Shown here: piece after piece, positions 36,413-45,877 of the stretch
Layout: every line of letters begins with the position of its first letter
How positions within the stretch are numbered: the first letter of the stretch is position 1
Assembly (NCBI GenBank): GCA_002702655.1
Contig: PABB01000011.1
Coordinates: forward strand, 62,001-126,000
From: Planctomycetaceae bacterium
Lineage (GTDB): Bacteria; Planctomycetota; Planctomycetia; Pirellulales; Lacipirellulaceae
DNA length: 64,000 nt
Reading direction: 5' to 3'
Position numbers and translations under genes: made by a program
Notes under the pieces: generated by a model
The model's input: the letters and a program-made list of their open reading frames with translations, nothing else
The model's database searches: none
Told to the model about the DNA's origin: nothing

Positions 36413-37846
36413 ATGTTGCTTCGCTACTTCTACGACCGAGCCCTGGCCCACGCTTCGTACATGGTGGGCTGCCAGCGCGCCCAACAAGCCCTGATCGTCG
36501 ACCCCGGCCGCGACATCCAGCAGTACCTCGACGCCGCCAAGCGCGACGGCCTGAAAATCGTCGCCGTGGCCGAAACGCACATCCACGCCGACTACGTGTC
36601 GGGCGCCCGGGAACTGGCGGACCGCATCGGCGCCAAGCTCTACGTGTCGGACGAGGGCCCCGCGGATTGGAAATACCAATACGTCGACCAGTACGACCAC
36701 TGCCTGTGCAAGGAAGGCGACAAGTTTGAGCTGGGCAAGATCGCATTCGAGGTGCTGCACACCCCCGGACATACGCCCGAGAGCATCTCGTTCTTGCTCA
36801 CCGACCACGGCGGCGGAGCGAACGCGCCGATGGGCATTTTCACCGGCGACTTTGTCTTCGTGGGCTCGATCGGTCGGCCCGACTTGCTGGAACAGGCCGC
36901 GGGCATGGCCGGCACCGCGGAGACGGGGGCCCGCGCGCTCTTTGCCTCCGCCCAACGGTTTCGCGATTTGCCCGATCATTTGCAGGTCTGGCCCGCCCAC
37001 GGCGCCGGCAGCGCGTGCGGCAAAGGATTGGGAGCCATCCCTTCCTCGACCGTCGGCTACGAGAAGCTATTCAATCCGGCGCTGCAATTCAACGACGAAG
37101 AAGAGTTCGTCCGCTACATTCTCGACGACCAGCCCGAAGCCCCCAAGTATTTTGCGTTGATGAAACGCGTCAACAAAGAGGGACCGCAAGTGCTGGGCGA
37201 ACAAGCGGCGCCGGCCCAACTGGCCGCCGACAAGCTTGCCGCCGCAGTGGCCGAAGGGACGGTTGTCGATCTGGCCGCGCCAAACCGCTACGCCACTGGC
37301 CACGCCGCCGGAACGTTGAACATTCCGGCCGGCATGTTGGCCGCATGGGCCGGTTGGATTGTCGACTACGACAAACCCGTGTACCTGATCGCCGACGGCC
37401 AGCAGTCGGACGAGGCGGTCCGCGTTCTGCAAAAGATCGGCGTCGATGAAATCCAGGGGGTCTTCTCGCCGGAAGAGTTGAAGAAGTCCGGCGCGATGTC
37501 GAAGACGCTCGCCACCGAGCGCCCGCGGGATCTCGCCGAATTGATTGCCTCGGGCACAGTCAACGTGGTCGACGTCCGCTCGCAGAGCGAATGGAACGGC
37601 GGGCACATTCCCGAGGCCCGGCATCTGTTCCTCGGCAAACTGCCTGAAACGCTCCAGCAACTTCCCCACGACAAGCCGGTGGTCACACAGTGCCAAAGCG
37701 GCATGCGGTCGGCCATCGCCGCCAGCGTGTTGACAAACGCCGGGTTCCAGGTGATCAACCTCTCTGGCGGGTTTGCCGCGTGGCAAGACGCCGGCCTGCC
37801 GGTCGCCAGCGAACCCGAGCCATGCACCGCGGGCGCCTGTCACTGA
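36413..37846 (+). CDS. Persulfide dioxygenase-like MBL protein with two rhodanese domains
   Basis: 477 residues. The N-terminal metallo-beta-lactamase domain (1-240) has ETHIHADYVSGARELA, TPGHTPESIS, FTGDFVFVGSIGRPDL and WPAHGAGSACGK, the pattern of ETHE1/PDO enzymes that oxidise glutathione persulfide to sulfite. Two rhodanese modules follow (about 265-360 and 375-465). The second has an active Cys loop CQSGMRS; the first has DGQQSD in its place and is probably structural. The C-terminus CTAGACH may bind metal. Together with the exporter it makes and removes sulfite. Confidence 0.93.
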   Translation: MLLRYFYDRALAHASYMVGCQRAQQALIVDPGRDIQQYLDAAKRDGLKIVAVAETHIHADYVSGARELADRIGAKLYVSDEGPADWKYQYVDQYDHCLCKEGDKFELGKIAFEVLHTPGHTPESISFLLTDHGGGANAPMGIFTGDFVFVGSIGRPDLLEQAAGMAGTAETGARALFASAQRFRDLPDHLQVWPAHGAGSACGKGLGAIPSSTVGYEKLFNPALQFNDEEEFVRYILDDQPEAPKYFALMKRVNKEGPQVLGEQAAPAQLAADKLAAAVAEGTVVDLAAPNRYATGHAAGTLNIPAGMLAAWAGWIVDYDKPVYLIADGQQSDEAVRVLQKIGVDEIQGVFSPEELKKSGAMSKTLATERPRDLAELIASGTVNVVDVRSQSEWNGGHIPEARHLFLGKLPETLQQLPHDKPVVTQCQSGMRSAIAASVLTNAGFQVINLSGGFAAWQDAGLPVASEPEPCTAGACH

Positions 37847-37901
37847 TCCCAGCAACCGCAACACGCCCGCTGTTTGGCCACGTTGCGTATCGAGACGTGA
37901 C

Positions 37902-37940
37902 GCCGCCCGGTCAGCCCCTGCTGATCGGGTGGCTTTTTTT
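37902..37940 (+). terminator. Terminator of the exporter/dioxygenase operon
   Basis: A 13-bp stem with G-U pairs (gccgcccggtcag / ctgatcgggtggc), a 6-nt loop and seven T residues lies 55 bp after the dioxygenase stop, in the gap to the convergent GntR gene. Confidence 0.88.
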
Positions 37941-38003
37941 GTTGCCGACGATCCAGGTCACCCGGGTGGTCTCGATCGCGGCGCGCATTGATCGACCTGT
38001 CGA

Positions 38004-38678
38004 TCATGAACTCGATTGCTGCGATTCCTTGGCGACAGTGGCGACAAAGTCGGTGAATCGTTCGCCTTGAATCAACACATGATTCTTTAAGCGCTGCTCT
38101 GCCCCGATCTCGTCGCCAGCGACAATGGCGTCGACGATCCCTTGGTGTTCGTCAAGAGAATCGCGCATCCGCTTGGGATATCGCAACTGCATCCGGCGAT
38201 ACGCCTGCAGGCGACGACGCAACGCTCCGGCCTGTTCCGCAAGAAAGTTGTTGGAACAACCGCGATAGATGACGTCGTGAAACGCTTCGTTGCGGTAGTA
38301 ATACTCGTCCGCGTCCCCTTCCTGCTTCGCGGAGCAGCACGCCTGGTGGGCGGATTCCAGTTCTGCTCGCAGCTCCGCCGTAATGCGGCGAGCAAAGAGG
38401 CGGCCGCACATGCCTTCCAACTCGGCCATCACCTCGAACATCTCAATCAGTTGAGGGACGGTCATTTCGACGACAAACGCGCCGCGATTGCGAATCAGCT
38501 CAACCATTCCCCGTTCCGAGAGGATCCGTAGCGCCTCGCGGATGGGCGTCCGCGATACGTCGAAACGGCGACACAGGCCCGCCTCGTCAAGCTTGGCCCC
38601 GGGCGGCAATTTACCCGTGACGATGTCGTCCTCGACGGCGTCGCAAATGGTACGCGCAGTTTCCGCGGCGGCTGGCAT
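38004..38678 (-). CDS. GntR family regulator, FadR/FCD type
   Basis: 224 residues. The winged helix (about 5-75) reads ICDAVEDDIVTGKLPPGAKLDEAGLCRRFDVSRTPIREALRILSERGMVEL, the standard GntR DNA reader. The rest is an all-helical FCD ligand domain, with metal-ligand-like residues in NEAFHDVIYRGCSNN and the C-terminal ...LKNHVLIQGERF. Such regulators usually answer to sugar acids or other carboxylates. AAAGGAG precedes ATG 38678. Two TTGTATAC sites in its own upstream region are likely operators, and the PEP-CTERM gene at 38950 is divergent from it. Confidence 0.9.
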   Translation of the reverse strand: MPAAAETARTICDAVEDDIVTGKLPPGAKLDEAGLCRRFDVSRTPIREALRILSERGMVELIRNRGAFVVEMTVPQLIEMFEVMAELEGMCGRLFARRITAELRAELESAHQACCSAKQEGDADEYYYRNEAFHDVIYRGCSNNFLAEQAGALRRRLQAYRRMQLRYPKRMRDSLDEHQGIVDAIVAGDEIGAEQRLKNHVLIQGERFTDFVATVAKESQQSSS

Positions 38679-38725
38679 GCGTCCGCATCTCCTTTTTTTC
38701 CGAGGGAACAACCGGTCGGCTTTTT

Positions 38726-38788
38726 TTGTATACGTTTTCCTTGATTTTAATGTCAAACCGTGAGCACAATATCATCTAAATTGTATAC
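38726..38788. promoter_or_regulatory. Pair of TTGTATAC sites between gntR and the PEP-CTERM gene
   Basis: Identical octamers TTGTATAC occur at 38726-38733 and 38781-38788, 55 bp apart, in the 271-bp divergent gap. TNGTNNNACNA-like half palindromes are typical of FadR-group operators. The DNA around is markedly AT-richer than the genes. A looped or two-site autoregulation is plausible. Confidence 0.5.
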
Positions 38789-38949
38789 CGCCAGCACTTC
38801 TTTGTATCCTCACTGTCCGGTCCACGGTGAAAATCAGCTGAGTCTGCCGACCGGCTGGCCACACCGACGGAACCTCTTTGATCTCACAACTTGTTGGCCT
38901 TGCTTCCGAGCAAGGCGTCCTTGTCCGTCTTCTGTAGGAGTTCGATCTC

Positions 38950-39756
38950 ATGAAAACGACCGCTTTCTCCCTCCTCCTGCTGGCCGTGCTGGGTTCGAGC
39001 ACGCCAGCCGACGCCGCCCGCTACCTGATCGATTTCGGCCGCGACGACGTCAACACGGCTGGCGGCAGCCAGGGCGCCATCACGCCTAGCCCCGACGTCA
39101 ATGGCCACTATTGGAACAACTTCAACAAAGAAGATTTCAACGCCAACACGGGCAGTCTCGATGTGCCGGATACCGCGGCGATCAGCGGCCTGGTCGACGA
39201 CGCCAATGTGGCCAGCGGCATCGGCATCCAACTGCTGGATTCGACCGGCAACAACGAGTGGGAAGCCAACGGCGCCGTCAATGGCGGCTTGCTGGGCCCC
39301 GACTCCGGCCTGCTGGGCGACCTGGCCATTGAAACGGCCACGCGCGACTACTTCTTCACCACGCAGGCGTCGGCCAGTTTCGTCGTCAACGGTCTGAACC
39401 CGCTGTCGACCTACGACCTGGAATTCTTTGCAACGCGCGACACCGGCAGCACCCGCGAGACGCAATACCGCGCGACCGACGCCAACGGGTCGGTGCTTTC
39501 GGCGATCCTGCAAACTTCCGGCAGCGGCGCCGGGTCGGCGGCCCACCCCAACGGCAACGACGACGACACCGTCGCCATCATGGGTCTGGTCCCCGACGGC
39601 AGCAATTCGATCACCGTCGACATGCTGACCGTCTCGGGCGGCTTCTCCTACGTCGGCATTCTGCAGATCACAGAGAACCCCGTGCCCGAGCCGGCCACTG
39701 GCCTGCTGCTGACCCTGGGTGGAGTGGTCTTCGCCGCAATGCGCCGTCGCGTCTAG
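38950..39756 (+). CDS. PEP-CTERM exported protein, single beta-rich domain
   Basis: 268 residues. A signal peptide (FSLLLLAVLGSSTPADA) and a beta-rich domain (RYLIDFGRDDVNTAGG..., DVNGHYWNNF, GLNPLSTYDLEFFATRD, VDMLTVSGGFSYVGILQI) are followed by the sorting tail VPEPATGLLLTLGGVVFAAMRRR: PEP motif, helix and basic cluster. Proteins of this type are processed by exosortase and exported. GTAGGAG precedes the ATG. The beta domain recurs in the second half of the next gene. Function unknown. Confidence 0.82.
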   Translation: MKTTAFSLLLLAVLGSSTPADAARYLIDFGRDDVNTAGGSQGAITPSPDVNGHYWNNFNKEDFNANTGSLDVPDTAAISGLVDDANVASGIGIQLLDSTGNNEWEANGAVNGGLLGPDSGLLGDLAIETATRDYFFTTQASASFVVNGLNPLSTYDLEFFATRDTGSTRETQYRATDANGSVLSAILQTSGSGAGSAAHPNGNDDDTVAIMGLVPDGSNSITVDMLTVSGGFSYVGILQITENPVPEPATGLLLTLGGVVFAAMRRRV

Positions 39757-39966
39757 CAACGGATTCGTCGCGATAGCAACGGCCCACCGGCCGCATTGCG
39801 AGACTCTCCAGCAGTTTCGCGATTGCGGCTCGGTCGGAGCGCGCGGGGAACGTTCGACACGCGTGCGCAGCGGTATTCTACAGCTGTTGCGCTGCCAGAG
39901 GCTTTCTGTCTGTCCAATCGTGGCGTCAGCCCGCAGGGCTCTTCGGCTGACGCATGGAGAAGAATA

Positions 39967-41430
39967 ATGATACGAATCAAATCTACCCACCGAGGGCGCC
40001 GGTGCTTTGCATCGTTGACATGCGGCGTGGTGCTTGCGATGGCATGCGCGACGTCCACCGCTTTGGGACAAGCGTACTCGTCGGAGGTCGGCCGCTGGGT
40101 CGTGCAGGATGCGAATGACCCGCTGCCAACCGACGGCATCGTCTTTGCCGGCAGCTCTTCGATTCGTCGGTGGGAGGAACTGACGCTTGATTTCTCCGAC
40201 TACAACGTGCTGCAGCGCGGCTTGGGGGGCGCCACGTTCGCGACCTATCAACCCCACGTCCAAAACGCGATCATCGCCAATTCGCCGCGAGCGGTGGTGC
40301 TATGGCTGGGGACGAATGATATTGCCGGCGGGCTGCCGGGCAGCGGCGTGGTCAGTGCGTTCAACACGTTTGCCAGCACGATTCACGCGTCGCTTCCCAA
40401 CACCGAGATCTTCTACCTGGGCATCATGCCCACGCCCGGGCGGGCGGGAAATCGCGCTCAGGAAGACGCCGCCAACGCCGGCATCGCCGCAGTGGCCGCG
40501 GGCGACGGCCGCATTCACTACATTGACTTACCGGCCGTGTTCGACGGGCTGGGCGCTTACGCCGGCGCCAACTTCAACAACAAGTTCGTCGACTCAATCC
40601 ACTTGAATCGCGACGGCTACAACGTGTGGGAATCGGTCATTCGCCCAGCCGTGATGGCCGAGTTCGCCCCCGATAAGGTCTATACGCCCAATCCGCTCAC
40701 CCTGCAGCCGGGCGAACGCATTCTGTACGACTTCGGCCCCAGCAACACCGCCGACGGTGACATCACCACCGGCCCCGATGCCAACGGTAATTATTGGAGC
40801 AGTTGGACCGGCGGCAGCGGCGGCGTGCGCGCTGTCAGCGGCGAGCACCAACGCAACCTGGTCAACACCGTTGGGAATGACACGGGCATCGGTTTGACGA
40901 TCACCGCGGACTTTGATTCCAATGGCAAGCGCAATGGGGGCCTGTTTAATCCCAATCCTGCGCTGTTGGGCGACTTGGCGGTCGAGTCGGCAACTGTTGA
41001 TTTCTTCTTCAGCACCGCGAACGGGCAACAGGGCGGCGGAGACGACGATTTGGGCGGCGGGTTTATGCTTGACGGTCTCGATCCGAACTTGACCTACGAT
41101 TTGAAGTTCTTCGGCAGCCGCTCCACGACCGAGTCGCGCATCACCGAGTACACGGTCACGGGCGCCAACAGTCAGTCGGTGCAGTTGGAGACCTCGGGCA
41201 ATAACATCGCCGCCGACGGACGCTACGACGGCAACGACGACGAGGTTGCCGTGGTCCTGGGAGTGCAGCCCGACGAGTTTGGGCAAGTGTTCGTCGACCT
41301 GACGCTCATTCAGGGCAGCTTCGCCTACATCAACGCGATGGAGATCAGAGCAGTCCCTGAGCCGAGCGCCGTGGCCCTGGCGGCGATTTGCGTCACGGCG
41401 CTGGCAGCATTTCGCCGCCGCGCCGCGTAG
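39967..41430 (+). CDS. SGNH/GDSL hydrolase with PEP-CTERM tail
   Basis: 487 residues. After a signal region comes an SGNH esterase domain (about 35-235) with all four blocks: FAGSSSIRRW (nucleophile Ser), LQRGLGGATF (Gly), LWLGTNDIAGG (Asn) and FVDSIHLNRDGY (Asp-x-x-His). Residues about 250-460 repeat the beta domain of the preceding gene (ILYDFGPSNTADGD, DANGNYWSSW, GLDPNLTYDLKFFGSR, GSFAYINAMEI). A PEP-CTERM tail (VPEPSAVALAAICVTALAAFRRRA) ends it. It is probably a secreted or surface esterase acting on an acetylated polysaccharide. GGAGAAG precedes ATG 39967. Confidence 0.87.
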   Translation: MIRIKSTHRGRRCFASLTCGVVLAMACATSTALGQAYSSEVGRWVVQDANDPLPTDGIVFAGSSSIRRWEELTLDFSDYNVLQRGLGGATFATYQPHVQNAIIANSPRAVVLWLGTNDIAGGLPGSGVVSAFNTFASTIHASLPNTEIFYLGIMPTPGRAGNRAQEDAANAGIAAVAAGDGRIHYIDLPAVFDGLGAYAGANFNNKFVDSIHLNRDGYNVWESVIRPAVMAEFAPDKVYTPNPLTLQPGERILYDFGPSNTADGDITTGPDANGNYWSSWTGGSGGVRAVSGEHQRNLVNTVGNDTGIGLTITADFDSNGKRNGGLFNPNPALLGDLAVESATVDFFFSTANGQQGGGDDDLGGGFMLDGLDPNLTYDLKFFGSRSTTESRITEYTVTGANSQSVQLETSGNNIAADGRYDGNDDEVAVVLGVQPDEFGQVFVDLTLIQGSFAYINAMEIRAVPEPSAVALAAICVTALAAFRRRAA

Positions 41431-41464
41431 TGGTTCAGCACATTGGTTTTATCTGTCGAACAAG

Positions 41465-41500
41465 CTCGGGCCGCCGGAACTCTGTTCCCCGCGGCCCGAG
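41465..41500 (+). terminator. Hairpin after the SGNH hydrolase gene
   Basis: A 9-bp stem (ctcgggccg / cggcccgag) with an 18-nt loop lies 35 bp after the stop. There is no T run, so its role as a terminator is uncertain. The remaining DNA to 41914 shows no gene. Confidence 0.4.
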
Positions 41501-41923
41501 TTGTTGGCATGGAGCCCGCGGACTTGCCTCGCGACTCCGCGCAAATGACGATGCCGTCTTCGACGGAAGCGATTCTCGGCGCCAGCAACTGGGTTCCCGC
41601 AACGACGCCGGCTCGAACCCGAGGGAGTCGCAGTGCACCATCGGCCCCTGTAGCGCTCGGGCAAACGACGCTGATTCTCCGGCAAACGCTTCCAGTGTCT
41701 CTGCCCCGCTTGGCGAGATGTTTCCCCTTGGCAACGCGAGTGATTGAGACGCGGATGCCCGGTGTGGTAGACTGCTGAGACGTCCGCTCCGCGCGCTATT
41801 GCGATTGCGGCATCCAGCGACTCCCCGTCGAGTTTCTCGGCGTCATGGGACGAACCGGCAACTGCATCGGGCGCACCGGGCGGCTGACTTCTGACTCAGC
41901 CGGGAGGACCGTGCAGGCGTGCG

Positions 41924-42491
41924 GCATCCGACGGCCAGGCGACCCAACTGCTGCTGGACAGCACCAACGGCGACGCCGATGCCGCGGACGCGCTGTTCGC
42001 ACTTGTCTATGATCACCTCCGTCGACTGGCGCGCTCCCTGTTTCACTGGAGCGGCTCGCCGCACGTGCTGGACCCCACCGAGTTGGTGCACGAGGCGTAT
42101 CTGAAGCTGATTCGCCAAGACGCCGTGGGAGCGGTTGAACGCACCCATTTTTTCGCCTCGCTGCGCGCGTGATGCGGCAGATCCTGTGCGATCATGTCGC
42201 CGCGCGAAAGGCGGCCAAACGGGGCGGCGACTGGGCGCGAATCGACTTGACTGTCGCCGATCCCGCCGCGCCCGCACAACTGGTCGACGCCGTCGAGATT
42301 CATGACTCCCTGGAGGAGTTGCGGCGACTGGACGACCGCAAGGCCGACGTGGTGACGCTGCGGTTTCTGGCCGGATGTCGATTGCCGAGACGGCCGACGC
42401 GCTCGACGTGTCAGTGCGCACGATCGAGCTAGATTGGAGGTTTGCCCGCGCATGGCTCCGCAAGAGACTGACCAACACGACCAGGAGCTAG
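41924..42491 (+). pseudogene. ECF sigma factor (planctomycete SigZ/TIGR02999-like), broken by two frameshifts
   Basis: Joining three reading frames gives a nearly complete ECF sigma factor. Frame 1 (41924 to TGA at 42171-42173) reads ATQLLLDSTNGDADAADALF, LVYDHLRRLAR, DPTELVHEAYLKL and ERTHFFASLRA. Frame 2 (from 42172) continues MRQILCDHVAARKAAKRGG to LEELRRLDDRKADVVTLRFLAG (near 42377). Frame 3 resumes at 42376 with MSIAETADALDVSVRTIEL, then WRFARAWLRKRL, and stops at 42489-42491. No start codon is found in the first frame. Both shifts interrupt conserved regions, so this is decay or assembly error. The kinase normally found after such genes is missing. Confidence 0.82.
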
Positions 42492-42512
42492 CGAGAACCG
42501 GGTACCAGCGGT

Positions 42513-43613
42513 TCACAAGACGGCCTCCAACTTCAAGGGGCCGTCTTGAGCGGCCAGGGAGTCGAGTTCGTCCGCCGTCGCGCAAATCCGATACGCGACT
42601 TCGTACCGCTTTGTCTCGCCCGGCGCAAGCATCGTCGCGGCGCTGGGATGGTCGTCCGCCGATTGGCCGAGAATGGAGCCGCAGAACGGTTCCAGGGACG
42701 CCACGTAGCTGCCGCGAGGACCGTAGTGCAGCCAACTGGCAAGCCGCGGCAGCGCGCTAGCCGGATACTTGAGTCTTAGCCCCAGCCCCAGACTCTCGTT
42801 CAGAATTCCGGCATGCACGTTGCCCGCCGCATCGGCTGTCGGCTCGACGATCAGCAGTTGTTCGCGCGCGGCCCGGTACGACCCGCAGGGCGCGGGAGCG
42901 CGCTTGCATTGCTCTGCCGTGGTGGGCGACGCCAGATCGCCGCGGGCGTCGCGCAGTTGTCCGCGGCCTTGGTACACCAGCCGCGTCCCCTCGTCCAACA
43001 GCGGATACCCAAAGTTGACGTGGTAGAGCATTGCGTGGGGCGAGCGCTCGTCGCCCCGATTGGTCACCTCGTCGACAATGGCGAACTCCGGCTCGCCGAG
43101 GCGGCAGCGAATCTCGCGGCGGACCTCCAAGCTTGGGCCGAACATCCGCGTGTCGCGAATCAGCAGCACGAGCCGCATGTCCCAGCTGCTCCGCTGCGGG
43201 TCGGGATTGGCGACTTCCAGAACAGCCGCCGGCGTGTTGGAAAAATGCCCGTGCAACGACGTGGTGACGCCATTCTCCGTGCGCGGCACGCCCATCAGGA
43301 TGGGGCCGGTGGTGGTGACCAGCCCGCCCGGCCACGCGGCCAGCCATTCGGCGTCGCGGTGGTACGCATGACTGGGCGGCTTGTAGTCGTTGGGCGTCAG
43401 GTAAGCGAGGCCGTGCTGGTTGTAGCTGGCTTCGACGATGTCGCCGCCGCGATCCAAAGCGACGGTCAAGCGGAGGCCCGCACCTGTGTTCACATGCGCA
43501 ACTCGGCACGCCTGCCCGCCGTTGGGGTTGGGAAAGTCGAGCGTCCCGGTGCGAATGCCTCCGACCTGCAACGGGTTCTCGAACTTCGCCGGGTCGCACG
43601 GTGTGCTGGTCAT
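42513..43613 (-). CDS. DUF4432 / aldose 1-epimerase-like protein
   Basis: 366 residues of the galactose-mutarotase-like fold. Motifs include RVAHVNTGAGLRLTVALDRGGDIVEASYNQHGLAYLTP, the central TTTGPILMG and GHFSNTPA, the catalytic-type HAMLYHVNFGYPLLDEGTRLVYQ (His and Glu/Asp positions) and the closing LAPGETKRYEVAYRI. DUF4432 proteins accompany sugar-acid and 3-keto-sugar genes. ATG 43613 is used; the frame extends further but into non-conserved sequence. The gene runs in the same direction as the AraC gene, 71 bp downstream of it. Confidence 0.85.
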   Translation of the reverse strand: MTSTPCDPAKFENPLQVGGIRTGTLDFPNPNGGQACRVAHVNTGAGLRLTVALDRGGDIVEASYNQHGLAYLTPNDYKPPSHAYHRDAEWLAAWPGGLVTTTGPILMGVPRTENGVTTSLHGHFSNTPAAVLEVANPDPQRSSWDMRLVLLIRDTRMFGPSLEVRREIRCRLGEPEFAIVDEVTNRGDERSPHAMLYHVNFGYPLLDEGTRLVYQGRGQLRDARGDLASPTTAEQCKRAPAPCGSYRAAREQLLIVEPTADAAGNVHAGILNESLGLGLRLKYPASALPRLASWLHYGPRGSYVASLEPFCGSILGQSADDHPSAATMLAPGETKRYEVAYRICATADELDSLAAQDGPLKLEAVL

Positions 43614-43684
43614 GGTCCGACTCGATATTGAGGACAAGGGCCGCCGCGGCGGATGCGATTCGAACGCGGCTGTTGATTCTGTTG

Positions 43685-44458
43685 TCAGGGTTCCTGCGAA
43701 GCGCTCTTGTTCAGCGCCCGAAACTCGCCCGGCGTCTGTCTCATCGCCACGCGGAACTGCTTCACAAAATGGCTGGCATCGTAGAATCCGACGCGTTCGG
43801 CAATGATTTCGACGCTCAGCGAGGTCTCTCGCAACATGGTACACGCGGCGTTGATCCGCACGCGGCCGAGGTATTGGGTCGGGGTGACGCGAAAGTGCTG
43901 CTTGAACACCCGTTTGAACTGGCTGACGGACAAGTGCGACAGTTCAGCCAGCCCTTCCAGCGTGATCTTCTCGTCGTAGTGATTGGTGATGTGCGTGATT
44001 GCCGCGTTGAGCCGTTCGTAGGGCGCCAGCATCGCGCCCGCCTTCTCCAGGTCGTACATCACGCCGGCAACGCCGATCGTTTTGCCGCGCGCATCGACCA
44101 GCGGGATCTTCGTCTCAACGTACCACCGCAACACCCCCGCGGCGTCGGGCACGGCGCAAACATGATTGGTGAGCGCCCGGCCGGTCTGCTCAACGGCATG
44201 GTCATGCACTCGGTACTGATCGGCCACCTCCGGCGGAAACAGGTCGTGATCGGTCTTTCCTATCACGTCCGCCTCGTGGTGCAACCCCAGCACGTCCAAC
44301 AGCGACTGATTCACGTGGACGAACCGACCCTGTAAATCCTTGGCAAAGAAGTAAGTTGCCGGCAAATGGTTCAGCAACTGCAGCAACTGGTCGGGGCTGG
44401 CCAGCTTCTCGAAGAAGCTGCCCGGGGGGGTCTGCACGCTGTGTCGCCGTTTACCCAT
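43685..44458 (-). CDS. PAS-AraC family transcriptional regulator
   Basis: 257 residues. The first 140 form a PAS domain (LPATYFFAKDLQGRFVHVNQSLLDVLG, GKTDHDLFPPEVAD, ETKIPLVDARGKTIGVAGVMYDL). Residues about 150-250 are a double helix-turn-helix of the AraC class (LEGLAELSHLSVSQFKRVFKQHFRVTPTQYLGRVRINAACTML, VGFYDASHFVKQFR...TPGEFR). Planctomycetes use this PAS-AraC pairing next to sugar catabolic genes. It is divergent from the cupin-to-oxidoreductase genes starting at 44597, so it likely controls both arms of the cluster. Confidence 0.92.
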   Translation of the reverse strand: MGKRRHSVQTPPGSFFEKLASPDQLLQLLNHLPATYFFAKDLQGRFVHVNQSLLDVLGLHHEADVIGKTDHDLFPPEVADQYRVHDHAVEQTGRALTNHVCAVPDAAGVLRWYVETKIPLVDARGKTIGVAGVMYDLEKAGAMLAPYERLNAAITHITNHYDEKITLEGLAELSHLSVSQFKRVFKQHFRVTPTQYLGRVRINAACTMLRETSLSVEIIAERVGFYDASHFVKQFRVAMRQTPGEFRALNKSASQEP

Positions 44459-44596
44459 GAGCCGATTCTACCATAGTTCGGCTGCTTCTTACATTGTCGC
44501 CGGCGGGATGCGGATGGAAACTGCAGGCACTCTTCAACAAGCGGCGACTTCTCATCACCGGCCCCACGGGCGTCACTCAGGCAAGACGAGGCGGTC

Positions 44597-45838
44597 ATGT
44601 CGGATTCCACTCTGGCGGGCAATGTGCATCAATCGCTCGAACGAGCGCTCGATGCGGGCGAAGGTTTGTTGCGACTGTCGCCGACCTGGGTCCCCCGCAG
44701 TTTCTTGCACCCGGGCAAGCGGATTCGCTTGCGGCCCGAGGATTACTATGCCTACGGCGCCGAGCGCGGCGGCATCGACGAACGCTGGTTCGCCAGCACC
44801 ACCGACGCGGCCAACGAAGGCCGCGTGTGGCACGAAGGCCAGAGCTTCGTCACCTTCGGCGGCGAGCGGTTCCTGCTGAAGGACGCCGTCCAGGAGGCCG
44901 GCCCCCGTCTGATCGGCGCAGCGATGTGGGATGCGTACGAGCGCTGGCCCGTGTACTCGAAATTCTTCGACAACATGGGCCCCATTCCGCACCACATGCA
45001 CCAGCGGTTCGAGGACGCCAAGCTCGTGGGCCAGGAGGGCAAGCCCGAAAGCTACTACTTTCCGCCGCAGTACAACAACTGCGACAACAACTTCCCCTAC
45101 ACGTTCATGGGGCTGGTGCCCGGCACGACCAAGGCGCAAGTCCGCGCCTGCTTGGAGCGTTGGGACCAGGGCGAGAACGGCATCCTCGACCTGTCCAAAG
45201 CGTACCGCCTGAAACGCGGCAGCGGTTGGCTGATCCCCCCGGGCGTACTGCACGCCCCCGGTTCGCTGTGCACGTACGAACCGCAATGGGGCAGCGACGT
45301 GTTCGGCATGTACCAGAACCTGGTCGAGGGGCGAGTCGTGCCGTGGTCGCTGCTGGTTAAGGACATGCCCGCCGAGAAGCATCAGGACCTGGACTTCATC
45401 GTCGAACAGCTCGATTGGGACCGCAACGTCGATCCCAACTTCAAGGCGAACAACTACCTGGAGCCCATCACGGCCGACTCCGGCGACGGCTGGCGCGACG
45501 ACTGGATCGTCTACGGCCTGGTTGACGGCCGGCAGCTGTTCAGCGCCAAACGATTGACCCTCGCCCCCGGCGCCAAATGCACGGTGCGGGATCCCGGCGC
45601 CAGCGGCTGGATCACGGTGCAGGGCAAGGGTCGCATCGGCGCCCTCCCGCTGCAGACGCCCACGATGATTCGCTTTGGCGAGGAGACCGAAGACGAGGTC
45701 TTCATCACCCACGAAGCGGCCACCCGGGGCGTCGAAGTCGAAAACACGGGCAGCGAGCCGCTGGAGAGTCTGCGGTACTTCGGCCCCGACACGTTCGACG
45801 CGGTTCCCAACGTGGGCGACGCATCCGCGTCGGCCTGA
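44597..45838 (+). CDS. Cupin protein, phosphomannose-isomerase-like
   Basis: 413 residues. The centre has a cupin metal site, NMGPIPHHMHQRFEDA (two or three His and the Glu) and the partner GWLIPPGVLHAPGSLCTYEPQ, as in type I phosphomannose isomerases and lyxose isomerases. A second cupin-like barrel occupies the C-terminal third (LTLAPGAKCTVRDPGASGWITVQGKGRIG). Role: probably isomerisation or keto-sugar handling in the cluster. I cannot name the substrate. First gene of the rightward set; next start 39 bp downstream. Confidence 0.72.
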   Translation: MSDSTLAGNVHQSLERALDAGEGLLRLSPTWVPRSFLHPGKRIRLRPEDYYAYGAERGGIDERWFASTTDAANEGRVWHEGQSFVTFGGERFLLKDAVQEAGPRLIGAAMWDAYERWPVYSKFFDNMGPIPHHMHQRFEDAKLVGQEGKPESYYFPPQYNNCDNNFPYTFMGLVPGTTKAQVRACLERWDQGENGILDLSKAYRLKRGSGWLIPPGVLHAPGSLCTYEPQWGSDVFGMYQNLVEGRVVPWSLLVKDMPAEKHQDLDFIVEQLDWDRNVDPNFKANNYLEPITADSGDGWRDDWIVYGLVDGRQLFSAKRLTLAPGAKCTVRDPGASGWITVQGKGRIGALPLQTPTMIRFGEETEDEVFITHEAATRGVEVENTGSEPLESLRYFGPDTFDAVPNVGDASASA

Positions 45839-45877
45839 CTTGTCCCGGTCCCGTTTTTGCCGCTACTAGAAAAAGCT

